Shown piece after piece: positions 10,268 to 21,610 of a DNA stretch of 64,000 bases. Where the stretch lies: positions 9,663,860 through 9,727,859 of the forward strand of contig CM061130.1 of assembly GCA_030789695.1 (NCBI GenBank), read 5' to 3'. How positions within the stretch are numbered: the first letter of the stretch is position 1; each line of letters begins with the position of its first letter. A program made the position numbers and the translations under genes. Origin of the DNA: Scilla litardierei (taxonomy: Eukaryota; Streptophyta; Magnoliopsida; Asparagales; Asparagaceae). The notes beneath the pieces were generated by a model. It worked only from the letters and a program-made list of their open reading frames with translations, was not told the origin of the DNA and made no database searches.

Positions 10268-12599
10268 TTAGCCCTTTGGAAGCCAAGTCCAAGTGGACTT
10301 CTGCTTCCCAACATAATTACTATTTCTAATCACATCATGAAAATAGGAATCAACATATGCATTCCTATCATTTAGGCTAGTGTTCTTAGGACCCCAAATA
10401 GTGTAAATCTTGGGAGTCCTATTCCTAGTTGCATGCATATGTGTTGGATTTCTATGTGGTGCATGCTTCTTAGGAACATGATTTCTAGCATAGAGATGTG
10501 GTGGAGGATATGCATTGTACATTCTAGGATGATATGTATGCTTGGGAACATGCATGTTATATGAAGCATATGGATCTTGCATGACATGTGGAGGATGAGC
10601 ATACATGAAGAATGATGCGTATGAGCATACGGGTGTATAGGAGCACGTACATGAGTATTTCTCATGTGTGGTTGTGTACGTGTCCGTGGGTGCGGAGCAT
10701 AGAATGTGTCATGATTATCCACTTGTGAAGTAGGATGTTTCCTATGTGGATGAGTGTTAGTGTACATATAAGCATGTCCTTGCTTTTGGTTTCCACCCTT
10801 AGTGGGTTTCTTGCCAAAAGGAAGAGAAGGTGAAGTGGTGACATTCTTGGTAGGATTGCTACCTATAGTGTCTTTGACACCACTTGTGGATGCACCGGAG
10901 GAAGGCCTCACAAAATCTATAGTGACACCACTATAAGAGGTGCGATCATTAGATGCATTCGCTTTCACAAACCCAAGACCAACACGATGTGTGGCCGGAA
11001 ATTGGGTTGCAAGCAAATCATCCAATTGTCCTTTTCCCTTATTGAATCTCACAATACGGGAGGGCATGAGCTCATATTTCTCCTTTAAAGAATAAATGTT
11101 GGTATCCAAGGTGGACACCCGTGCTTTGAGCTCGTGCACTTGAGTTTTAAGAGAATCATTCTCTAAACCCAATTATGTGTGACTTGTAACTAGATCACTA
11201 TTATCCTTAGGATGTGTTTGATCTAGTTGAGATTTGAGGGTATTCACCTCATCTCTCAAAGTGACATTTTGAGAAGCTAAGTTCGCTTTCTCAAGAGTTA
11301 AAGTATCAACAATGGTGTCATTGTTGATAATGCATGGAATGGATGACTTGCTAACATTTGATTTCTTTAAGCTAGTGTATCTAAGCATTAAAGATTGGTA
11401 TTTAGCAAATAGTTCTTCATTAGCAATATGATGTTCATCCATTGTTCCCTCGGTGTCATCCATGTCGGAATCACCCTTATCCGAGAGTGGGTCTTCTAGT
11501 GCCATGAATCACATGTGGGTGCTCTCACCCTTCTCATCATCGGAATCGCTTGATGAGTCATCACTTGAGTCATCGAAGGTACCTACGAGTCCTTTCTTCT
11601 TGTCTCTCTTGTTCTTATCGGACTTGTGGTACTTCGATGCCTTCCACTTTTCTTTGTTGTTTAGCATTGGGTAATCCCTCTTGATGTTCCCTAGCTTATT
11701 ACACTTATAACAAAGAGAGGAAGTAGCATTAGTAGACTCAAAACGTTTGTTTGAGGGAAATTTACCTTTGCGGAAGAAGCATTGGAACTTCTTCGCCATT
11801 TGGGCCATTTCATCCAAATCCATCTCGTTCTCGGATTCCTCACTATTGGAGGATGCTGAATTGGTGTTGAATGCCAAAGCTTTCTTCTTGGGATCCGAGG
11901 GATTCATCATGGCTCGAATCTTCAATCGGTTCTTCCATCTTACTTCGTAAGACATAAGAGTCCCGATGAGATTCACCACGGTGTAGTTCTTCAAGTCATT
12001 GACCTCCTCGATGGCGATTGCTCTTCTTTCCCATTTGGAGGTCATCCCCATGATGATCTTCCTTACCTTTTCAGGTTCGGTGTAGATTTGGCCAAGGGCT
12101 TCCAATTCATTTGTGATGTCGGTAAATCGTCTGTACATCGATGCAATGCTCTCATTATCCTGCATATGAAACAAATCGAAGTTTTACACGGCAACATATA
12201 ACTTTGAAAGCTTTACCTTGTTCGTTCCCTCATGGGTAACGATGAGATGGTTCCAAATTTGATATGCACTCTTACATGTGCATATCTTGTTGAACTCATT
12301 CGGGTTCAACGCACAATGAAGAGCGTTCATTGCTTTAGCGTTTTGACTTCGGCGGACTTCTCGAAAGTCGTCCATTTCTCGAAATCCTCTTCGGTGGGCT
12401 TGACGTACTCCTTGTGGAGAGTTCTCCAAAGTGAAGCACTCCTAAGGAATGTCTCCATCCTACACTTCCAGTAGCCAAAATTAGTACCATTGAAACGTGG
12501 AGGACATACCGTAGATTGACCTTCGAAAAGTGTGCACGCTCCATCACGATCATGATTGTTGTATGAAGGCGGCGGTGGAACGTTGTTGTTGGATGCCAT
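10268..12599 (-). pseudogene. Copia gag (UBN2 family, CCHC zinc knuckle), broken
   Basis: The start at 12599 (MASNNNVPPPPSYNNHD) lies just after the primer-binding site. PRFNGTNFGYWKCRME (DUF4219-like) and the UBN2 region (ALHCALNPNEFNKI, IASMYRRFTDITNELEAL) follow. A zinc knuckle, CYKCNKLGNIKRDYP, lacks the usual histidine and last cysteine spacing. KGLVGTFDDSSDDSSSD and a coiled-coil tail parallel the plus-strand gag at 16-2082, showing the two elements are related. The C-terminus ends in STWTWLPKG before a stop at about 10268. Frame breaks lie near 12330, 12180, 11508, 11172 and 10370. Confidence 0.83.
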
Positions 12600-12613
12600 A
12601 GATGTAACCTTGC

Positions 12614-12625
12614 GCTCTGATACCA
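12614..12625 (-). other. Primer-binding site for initiator Met tRNA
   Basis: On the minus strand TGGTATCAGAGC begins two bases after the LTR end ...CCTTACA. It is the standard plant initiator-tRNA primer site of copia elements. Confidence 0.88.
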
Positions 12626-12627
12626 AT

Positions 12628-12735
12628 TGTAAGGACCCTGTATATGGGGAAAATACTAGAAGGGGGGTTGAATAGTGTTTATGCAAATTTAAAAGGAATT
12701 TACGCCAAATAAAATGCAATCCAACAAATAGTGCG
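12628..12735 (-). repeat. Copia 5' LTR, 3'-terminal segment (left of the Tat insertion)
   Basis: This 108-bp piece holds the LTR end, including the AACCCCCCTTCTAG motif. It is separated from the rest of the LTR (20295-21972) by the Tat element. The last five bases, 12731-12735 (GTGCG), are the left copy of the Tat target duplication. Confidence 0.85.
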
Positions 12736-13700
12736 TGTTACGCCTATTTGATCGAGACCCAAAAGACACGAGCCCAGGAGCCCGACTACTGATCAAGAGC
12801 CCATCTGCATCCTCAAAAGCCCATTCTGCAAAGGCCCTACAAGGGACCCTCTCGAACGTCGATCCGATCCGGCCCCAATAACCCGCTGGTCACTCGCCCA
12901 CTCCTGCGAAAACCACTCCCCCGGACGCGCGACCACTAAATAGCGATAATGGGGAGGTGCTGGCAGGGCGGAGAGAGCGGCGGCGAGGGAGGACTGATGG
13001 GGCACGATCGATGGCGGGCGTGGGACGTGGGCCAGAGGCAATCACGCTGGGAGCTCTACAAAAAGTCCAGGAAGACGACGAAGAAAGGGATCGCATGTCA
13101 GGTAACAAAACCTGAGGTACTCCATCAACGACCTCGTTCCCCCAATTCATCTCCTTCCTCCCCCGCTCGCGCCGAGAGACGCCGTTACGATCTCCTCACG
13201 AGTCGAACCGTCTCCGCCGGGCCTCCTTTCTCAGATCACTATCTGACTTAGGCATCGGAGGGGATTTGGCCGGAACCAAGGTCCGGCCCCCTGACGAGCG
13301 TTCTCGTCTACGCAGGTGGACATCTGATCAACGGGCCGAGGCTACCCCTCGCCCCTCTCCGACCACTCGATCGACTGGATAGTGAGGCTTCCCCTCACCG
13401 TCAGCCTGCCGAGGCCGAGCACGCCCTACCGAGGCCGAGCGTCTTAGTCGGGTCCGAGACTCCCCCTCGCCGCCCGTCGGCCGTGCATCTTCCCGGGCGA
13501 CTGAGGCTACCCCTCGTCCCCCTTCCAGCCGAGGCCGAGCACGTCTATCCGAGGCCGAGCGTCTCAACCAGGGCCGAGGCTTCCCCTCACCCCTTCTGCA
13601 CCAATTCGAAGCCTCCCAAGGGACCCAAAGCGGGCCCCTTGACCACGTTGACCGGGTTCTCCACGGTCAACGCTTTGTAGTGAGAAAACACTCTGAAACA
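12736..13700 (+). repeat. 5' LTR of the Tat element (965 bp)
   Basis: It matches 19325-20289 over its whole length and has the same ends. It is GC-rich, with repeated CCGAGGCCGAGC words in its second half. Confidence 0.92.
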
Positions 13701-13702
13701 TC

Positions 13703-13720
13703 TGGCGCCGTCTGTGGGAA
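13703..13720 (+). other. Primer-binding site of the Tat element
   Basis: TGGCGCCGTCTGTGGGAA lies two bases after the LTR end. This site is typical of Tat-lineage gypsy elements. I do not assign the tRNA. Confidence 0.8.
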
Positions 13721-13759
13721 CCTGAAAATCATCCCACAAAGCAGAAAACCACACCAACA

Positions 13760-15394
13760 ATGGCACGAGCCAGCAACGGAAGGAAGCGCATGCCCCCCAT
13801 CCCGGAGGAGGGGAATGACGCATCGAATGGCAACCCCGAGGACATGCCCATCGGCGACCACCATGCCCTCTCAACCGAAGAGACCGGCGGCTCAGAACTG
13901 GCCATACAAGGACAACTCCGCGCCCTGGCTCAGGAGACCAACGCAAGCCTCCAGACGTTGGTCGCGATGGTGCAGCAACTCGTCGGCCCGGCGCCGCCCA
14001 ACAGGGGCACGTTGGACGATGGCCATCGATGGACAGGGGATCCCCCGCACTTGCGGTCTGCCGTGGTCGACGACCACGGGGCCCAGAAACCGAACACGGA
14101 GCGTCGGTTCACGCTGTCCGGCTCTCGTCAGGCGAGGTCACGCGCCTCCTCACCCTATCGTGAAAGGAACCGAAGAGAGACTGAAGGGACGGACGGCGAA
14201 TCGAGGACGGCATCGTCTCGTCGATCACGGTCGTCCCGCCGCAGGAGAAGCGAACGACACCACTCGAGAGACCGATCACAGCGGAGCAGGAGCTCCCGCA
14301 GGAGGAGTCGGTAGCGTCGGGACAGCCCGACCCCCAGCGTGGCGAAGGCTGCGGAGCCAGCCCCGCTGGCGCCGGTGCTACCTCCACCCCCGATCGATCC
14401 AGAGGCAGGCGAGTACCGCATCCCCGGAGGCATCCACGGAGACCGGTGTCCCTTATCACGGAGAATAACCGACGCACGGGTCCCCTCTCGATTCAGGATC
14501 CCGGTGCTGGGAAAGTACGACGGAATAGGAGACCCGGCACACCACGTGATGGACTACGAGGGGGACATGGCCTTCCAGGGAGCTGACGATGACCTGCTTT
14601 GCCGGGGCTTCTATTCTACTCTCAGGGGAGCGGCGAGGATCTGGTACCACAGCCTGCCCGGCCGCTCCATCGACAGTTTCGAACAACTCGCCCAGTTGTT
14701 CTGCAAACAGTTCATGGAGGGGAGGCTGATCAAACCTGGTGCTGAACATCTGTTCAACATAGTGCAAGGCCCGGCCGAGCCACTCCGACAGTTCATGCGC
14801 CGCTTCAATGCGGAAAGGCTGAACGTGAACAACCCACCCGACCTGGTGGTCCAGACGGCCCTTAAGAAAGGACTTCGCCACAGGGGCCTCAAGAAGTCCC
14901 TACACAACGACCCCCCGAAGGACATCCCCGGGATCATGGCAAGGGCCGAACGCTTCATGCTGACCGAGGAGGCCTTGGCCGAGGATGCAGGAAAAGCCGC
15001 TCGAGGGACCAAGCGCGGCGACGGCGGACGAGTTAGCCCCGAAGGGTATCGGACCGAGAAGAGGCAGAGGAACAGGCAGCGGGGAGAAAGCGCGAGGGAC
15101 ACCACCCCGGACGCCATTCTCGCCCAAGTACAGAAGGAAGAGCGAGCTGATCGCCCCCCACCGAAGGCTAAAAGAGGCGGGAAGAACAGGGAGAAGTACT
15201 ACAAGTACCACAAGGACGATGGTCATGACACAGAAGATTGCTGGCATTTGAAAAAGGACATTGAGAAGCTGATGAGCCGAGGGCACGCCAGGAATCAGGC
15301 CGACGAGCCGGCCCACGGAAAAGGGACCTCCACACAGCCAGACAAGGGGAAGAAGATCAACACCATCCAAGGCCCCCTCCGCATCATAGAGTGA
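13760..15394 (+). pseudogene. Tat-like gypsy gag, one in-frame stop
   Basis: This is the capsid protein frame. It starts MARASNGRKRMPPIPEE 40 bp after the primer site, followed by an arginine/serine-rich segment (RRSRSSRRRRSERHHSRD). A TAG at 14312-14314 interrupts the frame, which then continues through the Retrotrans_gag domain (FRIPVLGKYDGIGDPAHHV, GAARIWYHSLPGRSIDSFEQL, PLRQFMRRFNAERLNV). A zinc-binding-like segment, YYKYHKDDGHDTEDCWHLKK, typical of Tat gags, lies near the C-terminus. The frame ends at 15394 with no protease after it. With the stop suppressed it would be about 544 residues. Confidence 0.88.
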
Positions 15395-15630
15395 GCGGGC
15401 GACGTCTCTCCCCCCGGAAGCGGCCTAGTATGAGGGAGTTATCTAAGTTTACATCCCTCTGTCTAGCTTCATTTCTTTTTTTTTCATTTCCTCCAAATGT
15501 ACCGGTCCGGCAGGACTCTTGAGAGTACAAATGCATTCCTTTTGTTATCTTCATTTAAAACCCCGACGGAGTTGACATGACACCAATAGCATGAAAGGTT
15601 GGGGACCGCCGCCTCACTGGAGGAGGAAGA

Positions 15631-16169
15631 GGAGCTTTGCCCTCGTCGACCGACTCCAGCGCTCATAAGTCTGGGGGCAATTCCCCCAGCAGGCACGGAC
15701 GCCGACCGGTCCTAAGCCGAGGAGCTTTGCCCTCGCCCACCGACTCCAGCGCCCATAAGTCTGGGGGCAATTCCCCCAGCAGGCACGGACGCCGACCGGT
15801 CCTAAGCCGAGGAGCTTTGCCCTCGCCGACCGACTCCAGCGCTCATAAGTCTGGGGCAATTCCCCCAGCAGGCACGGACGCCGACCGGTCCTAAGCCGAG
15901 GAGCTTTGCCCTCGCCGACCGACTCCAGCGCTCATAAGTCTGGGGGCAATTCCCCCAGCAGGCACGGACACCGACCGGTCCTAAGCCGAGGAGCTTTGCC
16001 CTCGCCGACCGACACCAGCGCTCATAAGTCTGGGGGCAATTCCCCCAGCAGGCACGGACGCCGACCGGTCCTAAGCCGAGGAGCTCTGCCCTCGCTGACC
16101 GACTCCTACGCCCCTAAGTCTGGGGAGAATCCCCCCAGCCAACGCCAGCTTCGTCCATTCCTAAGCCAA
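15631..16169 (+). repeat. Six-copy 90-bp tandem repeat in the Tat internal region
   Basis: Units start at 15631, 15721, 15811, 15900, 15990 and 16080 (period 89-90 bp); the last is diverged. Each has GGAGCTTTGCCCTCG, GACCGACTCCAGCG, then CTGGGGGCAATTCCCCCAG, a hairpin with a 7-bp stem, and GACCGGTCCTAAGCC. Tandem repeats in the 3' part of Tat/Ogre elements are known to seed satellite DNA. Confidence 0.93.
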
Positions 16170-16534
16170 GAACAAGGCGACAACGCAAAGTACACAAGAA
16201 GTCCAAGTAAGTCGATTTCGTTTATAATAGTTAACCAGAGTACAAAAATGCGTCTTATTTACAGGGGATCAAGGCGAAGGAAACACCCTACAAACAATCT
16301 ACTCATGACGAATGACAGAGTTCATCATCGACAGAAGCTAGATCGACACCGACAAAGCAAAATTGGTTAACAAAAGACCCAAAGTAGGTAACCCAAGCTA
16401 ACAGCCATGCAACCAGCAATTATTGGCCCGCGGGGCTGAAGGAGATGGCGGGGGCCAAGGATCCATTTCAAGTAGACTGGCCCCAAAGCGAAGCGGATGC
16501 TAAAAAATTTGAGGATAAAGCCGGGAGGGACAGC
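16170..16534. other. Spacer between tandem repeat and antisense gene
   Basis: No gene is seen. It probably contains the 3' untranslated end of the minus-strand gene that follows. Confidence 0.4.
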
Positions 16535-18707
16535 TCAGGGAGCCCGAGCTCGAGAGGACACATCCTCAGGCACTTCGCCCTGCTCGGAGCGAGGGGACTC
16601 GGCCGGCGGAGGGGCTTCCCGAACACGCTCTGCACACTCCCGGAAGGAAGATTGAACGACTTCGACGATCCGAGGGGCGATGAGGTCTACATACTTACCG
16701 AAGGCCTCCCTGAGGACCTCAAAGATCCTCTTCCCCAGGGTCTCGACGACGCCCTTCTCCACCTCCACTGCAAGCCGCATCATTTGGCGCCGATCCGACA
16801 GTTCCCTCCGAAGCTCCTCCCTCTCCAGGCGGAACGACTCCGCCGCTTCCTCAGCCGACTGATGAGCATCCTCCAGTTTTCCCTCGAGGTCACCCACTTG
16901 TCCCTCCAACGCGGCCACACGGAGGTTGAGGCGTCGAGACTCCATCTGGGCCTCCATCATGGCCACCTCAGCCGCCCCGGCCCGCTCCTGAGCCTTCATG
17001 GTGGACTCCTCCAGCTTCCTCAAGAGGATGGCTCGCCGCTGCAGTTCCACGGCAAGCGTCGACCCCTGGAAAACGGGGCATGAGCTAAGAAGGGTGTGAA
17101 GGGAAAGAAAGGACTGCGAGAGGGCCGAACCTGTTGAAGGGCCCAAACCAAAGAATCCGACACCTTGTCGACGGGAATCTTCTCAAGGGTGCTGCGATCC
17201 CGGGGGAAGACAGAGCTCTCGGCTACCTGCTGGGCCAGGGCTCGGTCGACGAACACCGAACTCCCGGGGGCCACATCGAGGGAAGCCATATGGCTCGCCA
17301 ATAGCGCTCCGATTCCCGGGGACGGAAGCGGGGACGCTGCGATGGGGGTGGTCATCAGAATCACCTGAAGATCCCCGGTGGTGTCTACAGGAGGCACAGA
17401 ACTGTCTGCAGGAGGCACAGAACTGGCTGGGCTGGGGGACTCCGCATCCTCCTTCCTCTTCTTCCTCCCGTGAGGCTCCACGAGCGCCGAAGGAGAGCGC
17501 TTCCGCCTTGCCCCATCTCCACTCTCGAGGACGGGAGGGGACACTCCGAGGGCGGGGGGGACTACACCAGACCCGTCATCACCCCTACCACTCGGGCTGG
17601 TGGGGCGGGTCCGGCTTTTACTACTCCCTCGGGGAGGAAATCGCCAGAAGAAGAGGCGGGAGGCACGGCCATTACCTTGCCCACGGAGGGCTCGGCTCGG
17701 CGCACCTCCTCCTCAACGGTCCGTCGAGGCGCCCTTCCGGAGGTACTGCCTCGGCTCCGAGCAGCTCCACGACGGATCAGCTCATCAACGTCACGAACGA
17801 ACTCGCGGCCTGCCATCCCTGCAAAGGAAACCGAAATCAGGATGAGTCACAGGGCAGTCCGAGGAAGAAAAAGAGGCCTACCCGGGGACCACAAGGTGGC
17901 CTTCAGGAGTAGGTCATCCAACAAAGAGCAGACGGACTTCGATTCCAAAGGAAGAGCCGACAGCATCGCGGCGGCTGTCTGGTCAGCGTCAGAAAGGGCT
18001 AACGGAGAGCAAGACTGGACAGACGCGCCCCAGCTTGTCAAGATCTGGGCATCGCCCAAAAAGACCACAAAGACATAATCCGAGCTCTAATCCCCCGACC
18101 AGCGGGGAAGCCCGATCAGACATTCCCTCCTTGAACGGGCACGGAGGTGCAGCCATGACCCCGGCTCGACCGCCTGGACCTGGTAAAAGTGGAAAAGAAG
18201 GGGGAGAGACGGCTCCAGACCGCGGATACAACAGAGCGTTACGAAGCCCGTCAGTACCGCGATCGAACACGGGGTGAACTGACACAGGGACACCATGAGA
18301 TGTTCCATGACCTGGATGAAGAAAGGATGGAGCGGGAAGCGAAGACCCAGGCGGAACATCTCGACGTAGGCGCCGACCTCATTGCTCCTCGGAAGGCAAA
18401 TCCGCTCGTCGACAAAGGGAACTCGAACCTCATATGGGAAGCATAGATATCTTTCCCGGATCTCCGCGGCCACCGAAGGAGGAGTCCTCGACTGCGTACG
18501 GAGGACGACCGGGGGCACATTAAGCCGCACGGCAGCCGACGCCACGTCATCACGGACGTAGTCTGGAAAAAGTTTCCCCTTCCCCTTATCTTGAAGAGAA
18601 CAACTCCCGGCGGGGGAACCTGATTCCCCTAGCCGGGGTTCACCCCGCCTAGACTCCGGAGGACCCCTCGCCCTCCGACCAGAACCGCCTATCTCAAGAG
18701 CAGCCAT
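16535..18707 (-). pseudogene. Antisense PF04195-type ('putative gypsy type transposon') gene with introns
   Basis: The start at 18707 (MAALEIGGSGRRARG) leads into a domain with VPPVVLRT, IRERYLCFPYEVRVPF, YVEMFRLGLRFPLHPFF and LVSLCQFTPCSIAVLTGF, resembling PF04195 (Transposase_28), known from antisense genes of plant gypsy elements; its function is unknown. A TAG at 18087-18089 replaces the tryptophan codon of the second copy at the window end; the frame continues to about 17882. GT-AG introns are suggested at about 17881-17819 and 17146-17048. Later exons encode a proline/serine-rich part with a basic GRKKRK motif and a long coiled coil (VAALEGQVGDLEGKLEDAHQ). As antisense introns they do not affect the element's genomic RNA. 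Confidence 0.72.
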
Positions 18708-19309
18708 AAGAAGAAAGCGAGAGAGAAATTACCTTTTTTCAATTAGTTTGGAGAAGGCAAGGAAGCGAAGGCGACGGGAAACTCCGAGTTGTGGAAGGCT
18801 TTGAATACCGGGAGGAGCAAGGGAGAAGTGGAAATCAACGCGGCTGAGGATCTTATATACCAAGGGCGAATTCGAAGCGCCTGACAGAAGCGCGTGGCAA
18901 GGCCCAAAGAACCGGCGGCGTTTCGAAATTGGCGCCAGGAGGAGTTCAATCGATCCGCCCCATCATGACCTGCATTTATGACCAAACCTCGATTGAAGCG
19001 CCCCTCGGAATCCCAGGAGGCACAGCGGCCGATCTGAGCGAGCCGAGGCTGATCGACCCCACCAATGGCGGCTCACGAACCCCTCGGCTTCTCAAACTTA
19101 AGGCGACTCCGCGAGCGGCGGGGATAAGCTGGCCGCTACACGTGGCAACATCTGAAGGCCGACGGAACTTCGGGACCCGCGCCTTAAAAATAGCAAACGG
19201 ACCAACACATTATGACGACTAATAAATGAGTCGGCCTCGACTGGCGAGCTTGTCAAAATCGGCAGAAGTCACATCGACCGGGCCGAACCGGCCGAGGCCG
19301 ATCAACCCG
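18708..19309 (-). promoter_or_regulatory. Promoter and leader of the antisense gene
   Basis: A TATA box (GTATATAAGA on the minus strand, 18851-18860) lies about 145 bp upstream of the ATG at 18707. The same TATA-leader-ATG arrangement is conserved at 63190-63339 in the second Tat copy. The rest of the stretch, up to the polypurine tract, has no gene. Confidence 0.65.
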
Positions 19310-19324
19310 ACCGATGGGGGCAAT
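19310..19324 (+). other. Polypurine tract of the Tat element
   Basis: CGATGGGGGCAAT lies immediately before the 3' LTR. The second copy has the same tract at 62719-62733 on the minus strand. Confidence 0.82.
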
Positions 19325-20289
19325 TGTTACGCCTATTTGACCGAGACCCAAAAGACACGAGCCCAGGAGCCCGACTACTGATCAAGAGCCCATCTGCATC
19401 CTCAAAAGCCCATTCTGCAAAGGCCCTACAAGGGACCCTCTCGAACGTCGATCCGATCCGGCCCCAATAACCCGCTGGTCACTCGCCCACTCCTGCGAAA
19501 ACCACTCCCCCGGACGCGCGACCACTAAATAGTGATAATGGGGAGGTGCTGGCAGGGCGGAGAGAGCGGCGGCGAGGGAGGACTGATGGGGCACGATCGA
19601 TGGCGGGCGTGGGACGTGGGCCAGAGGCAATCACGCTGGGAGCTCTACAAAAAGGCCAGGAAGACGACGAAGAAAGGAATCGCATGTCAGGTAACAAAAC
19701 CTGAGGTACTCCATCAACGACCTCGTTCCCCCAATTCATCTCCTTCCTCCCCCGCTCGCGCCGAGAGACGCCGTTACGATCTCCTCATGAGTCGAACCGT
19801 CTCCGTCGGGCCTCCTTTCTCAGATCACTATCTGACTTAGGCATCGGAGGGGATTTGGCCGGAACCAAGGTCCGGCCCCCTGACGAGCGTTCTCGTCTAC
19901 GCAGGTGGACAGCTGATCAACGGGCCGAGGCTACCCCTCGCCCCTCTCCGACCACTCGATCGACTGGATAGTGAGGCTTCCCCTCACCGTCAGCCTGCCG
20001 AGGCCGAGCACGCCCTACCGAGGCCGAGCGTCTTAGTCGGGTCCGAGACTCCCCCTCGCCGCCCGTCAGCCGTGCATCTTCCCGGGCGACTGAGGCTACC
20101 CCTCGTCCCCCTTCCAGCCGAGGCCGAGCACGTCTATCCGAGGCCGAGCGTCTCAACCAGGGCCGAGGCTTCCCCTCGCCCCTTCTGCACCAATTCGAAG
20201 CCTCCCAAGGGACCCAAAGCGGGCCCCTTGACCACGTTGACCGGGTTCTCCACGGTCAACGCTTTGTAGTGAGAAAACACTCTGAAACA
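19325..20289 (+). repeat. 3' LTR of the Tat element (965 bp)
   Basis: It is the same length as the 5' LTR with about nine substitutions noticed by eye. It is followed by the duplicated GTGCG. Confidence 0.92.
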
Positions 20290-20860
20290 GTGCGGAATAG
20301 AAAAACAACCCAAAAAGAAACACACACAAACGCAGAGATGTTTCAAGGGTTCGGATTACCCAAGTCAACTCCCGACTTGTTCCCGGTAATCCTACGTCCC
20401 TACCACCCGGATACCACCGGATACTCAAGTTAGAACCCTAACTTGAGGTTTCCTTAAAGCCCACTTGTAACAACCCTACAAGTGCAATCGAATACAATCG
20501 ATGTCCTTGACTCCCACAACCAGGTAGCAAGCAAAACCACTCTCACAACCGAGAGCACAACTCAAATAACGAATGTTATGAAATAATGAAAACAACACTT
20601 ACAATCACCTATGCCTTGAAGTAGAACTTGAAGGAGGAGTGTGATGTGTGTTGAAGAACTCTCTTGGAAGAGAGGAGAAGCCTTTTCTCTTGACTGTACC
20701 AATTGCCTATATGATCACTCTTTGGTTCTAGGTTGGAGAGCAAGAGAACAAGATTTGGAAATACTTAGGGCTTTGGATTTGAGAGCTTTGATCTTTGGAA
20801 ATGAAAGCTTGAGAGATTTTGCAATGAATGAGTAACCTTCCAATGGAACAGTAAAAAGCT

Positions 20861-20870
20861 CTATTTATAG
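20861..20870 (-). promoter_or_regulatory. Copia LTR TATA box
   Basis: CTATAAATAG on the minus strand sits about 80 bp downstream of the palindrome array. Confidence 0.7.
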
Positions 20871-20949
20871 TTTTCTCAAATCCACAAAACAGTTTAGGCA
20901 AAAACACAATTGGAATCCGTGAGAAAAATCTCAACGGATAGAATCTGAA

Positions 20950-21610
20950 CTCGCGACAGTCGACTGTTGAACAATCCACAGTCGACTGTAGCACAGTCAG
21001 CAAGGGTAGGTGAGAATTCATAACGGTAACTTACCACGTGGACAGTCGACTGATGAAGCAAAGCCAGTCAACTGTTAAACCAACAGGCGACTGTAATTTC
21101 TTCGACAGGGGACTGGCCGAGAGATGGGTAAGTTAGACAAATACTGGAAATGTCACAAGTAACAGGACAGACGACTGATGCAAGGAATACAATCGACTGT
21201 TAATCAGAACAGGCGACTGTAGATCCATAAACAGACAACTGTCAAAAGCATGAGAAATTTCTAGACAGCTGAGTCAAAGAAATGACTTACAGACAGGCGA
21301 CTGTTGCAATATAGACAGTCAACTGATCCAATAGACAGTCGACTGTATATACAACATTAGTCGACTGGCCGTAAAAGTCAGATCAAACAAAGTTTGGGCA
21401 AGGATAGACATGCGACTGATTTACAAAACACAGTCGACTGTCACTTGGACAGGCACCTGTGAATCGTTCATCAGTAGCCTGTGCGAAGTAATCAGAGAAG
21501 GCCCAAAACTATATTGTAATAGTCTGTGCATAACAGGCGACTGTAGAACAAAACACAGTCGACTGTTTTTGAGACAGGAGACTGTAAACTGTTCAGCAGT
21601 CGGCTGTTAT
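20950..21610. repeat. Third array of CAGTCGACTG-like palindromes
   Basis: Over twenty units (CAGTCGACTG, CAGGCGACTG, CAGTCAACTG, CAGACGACTG and variants) are spread over 660 bp upstream of the LTR TATA box. The surrounding sequence does not align with the LTR at 3008-4827, yet the motif is shared. Confidence 0.85.

Larger units (their letters stand above)
12736..20289 (+). mobile_element. Tat-like Ty3/gypsy element without pol, structurally intact
   Basis: Two 965-bp LTRs (12736-13700 and 19325-20289) start TGTTACGCC and end CTCTGAAACA. They are flanked by GTGCG at 12731-12735 and 20290-20294, a perfect 5-bp target duplication. Inside are a TGGCGCC-type primer site, a Tat-like gag, a 90-bp tandem repeat, an antisense intron-containing gene and a GGGGGCAAT polypurine tract. 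No protease, reverse transcriptase or integrase is present, so it must depend on another Tat element. About nine differences between the LTRs were noticed by eye (about 1%), indicating a fairly recent insertion. Confidence 0.9.

Noticed and set aside
15637..16370. Repetitive plus-strand frames (PSPTDSSAHKSGGNSPSRHG units)
   Set aside because: They are translations of the 90-bp tandem repeat, open because the period is a multiple of three. One unit is 89 bp and breaks the frame.
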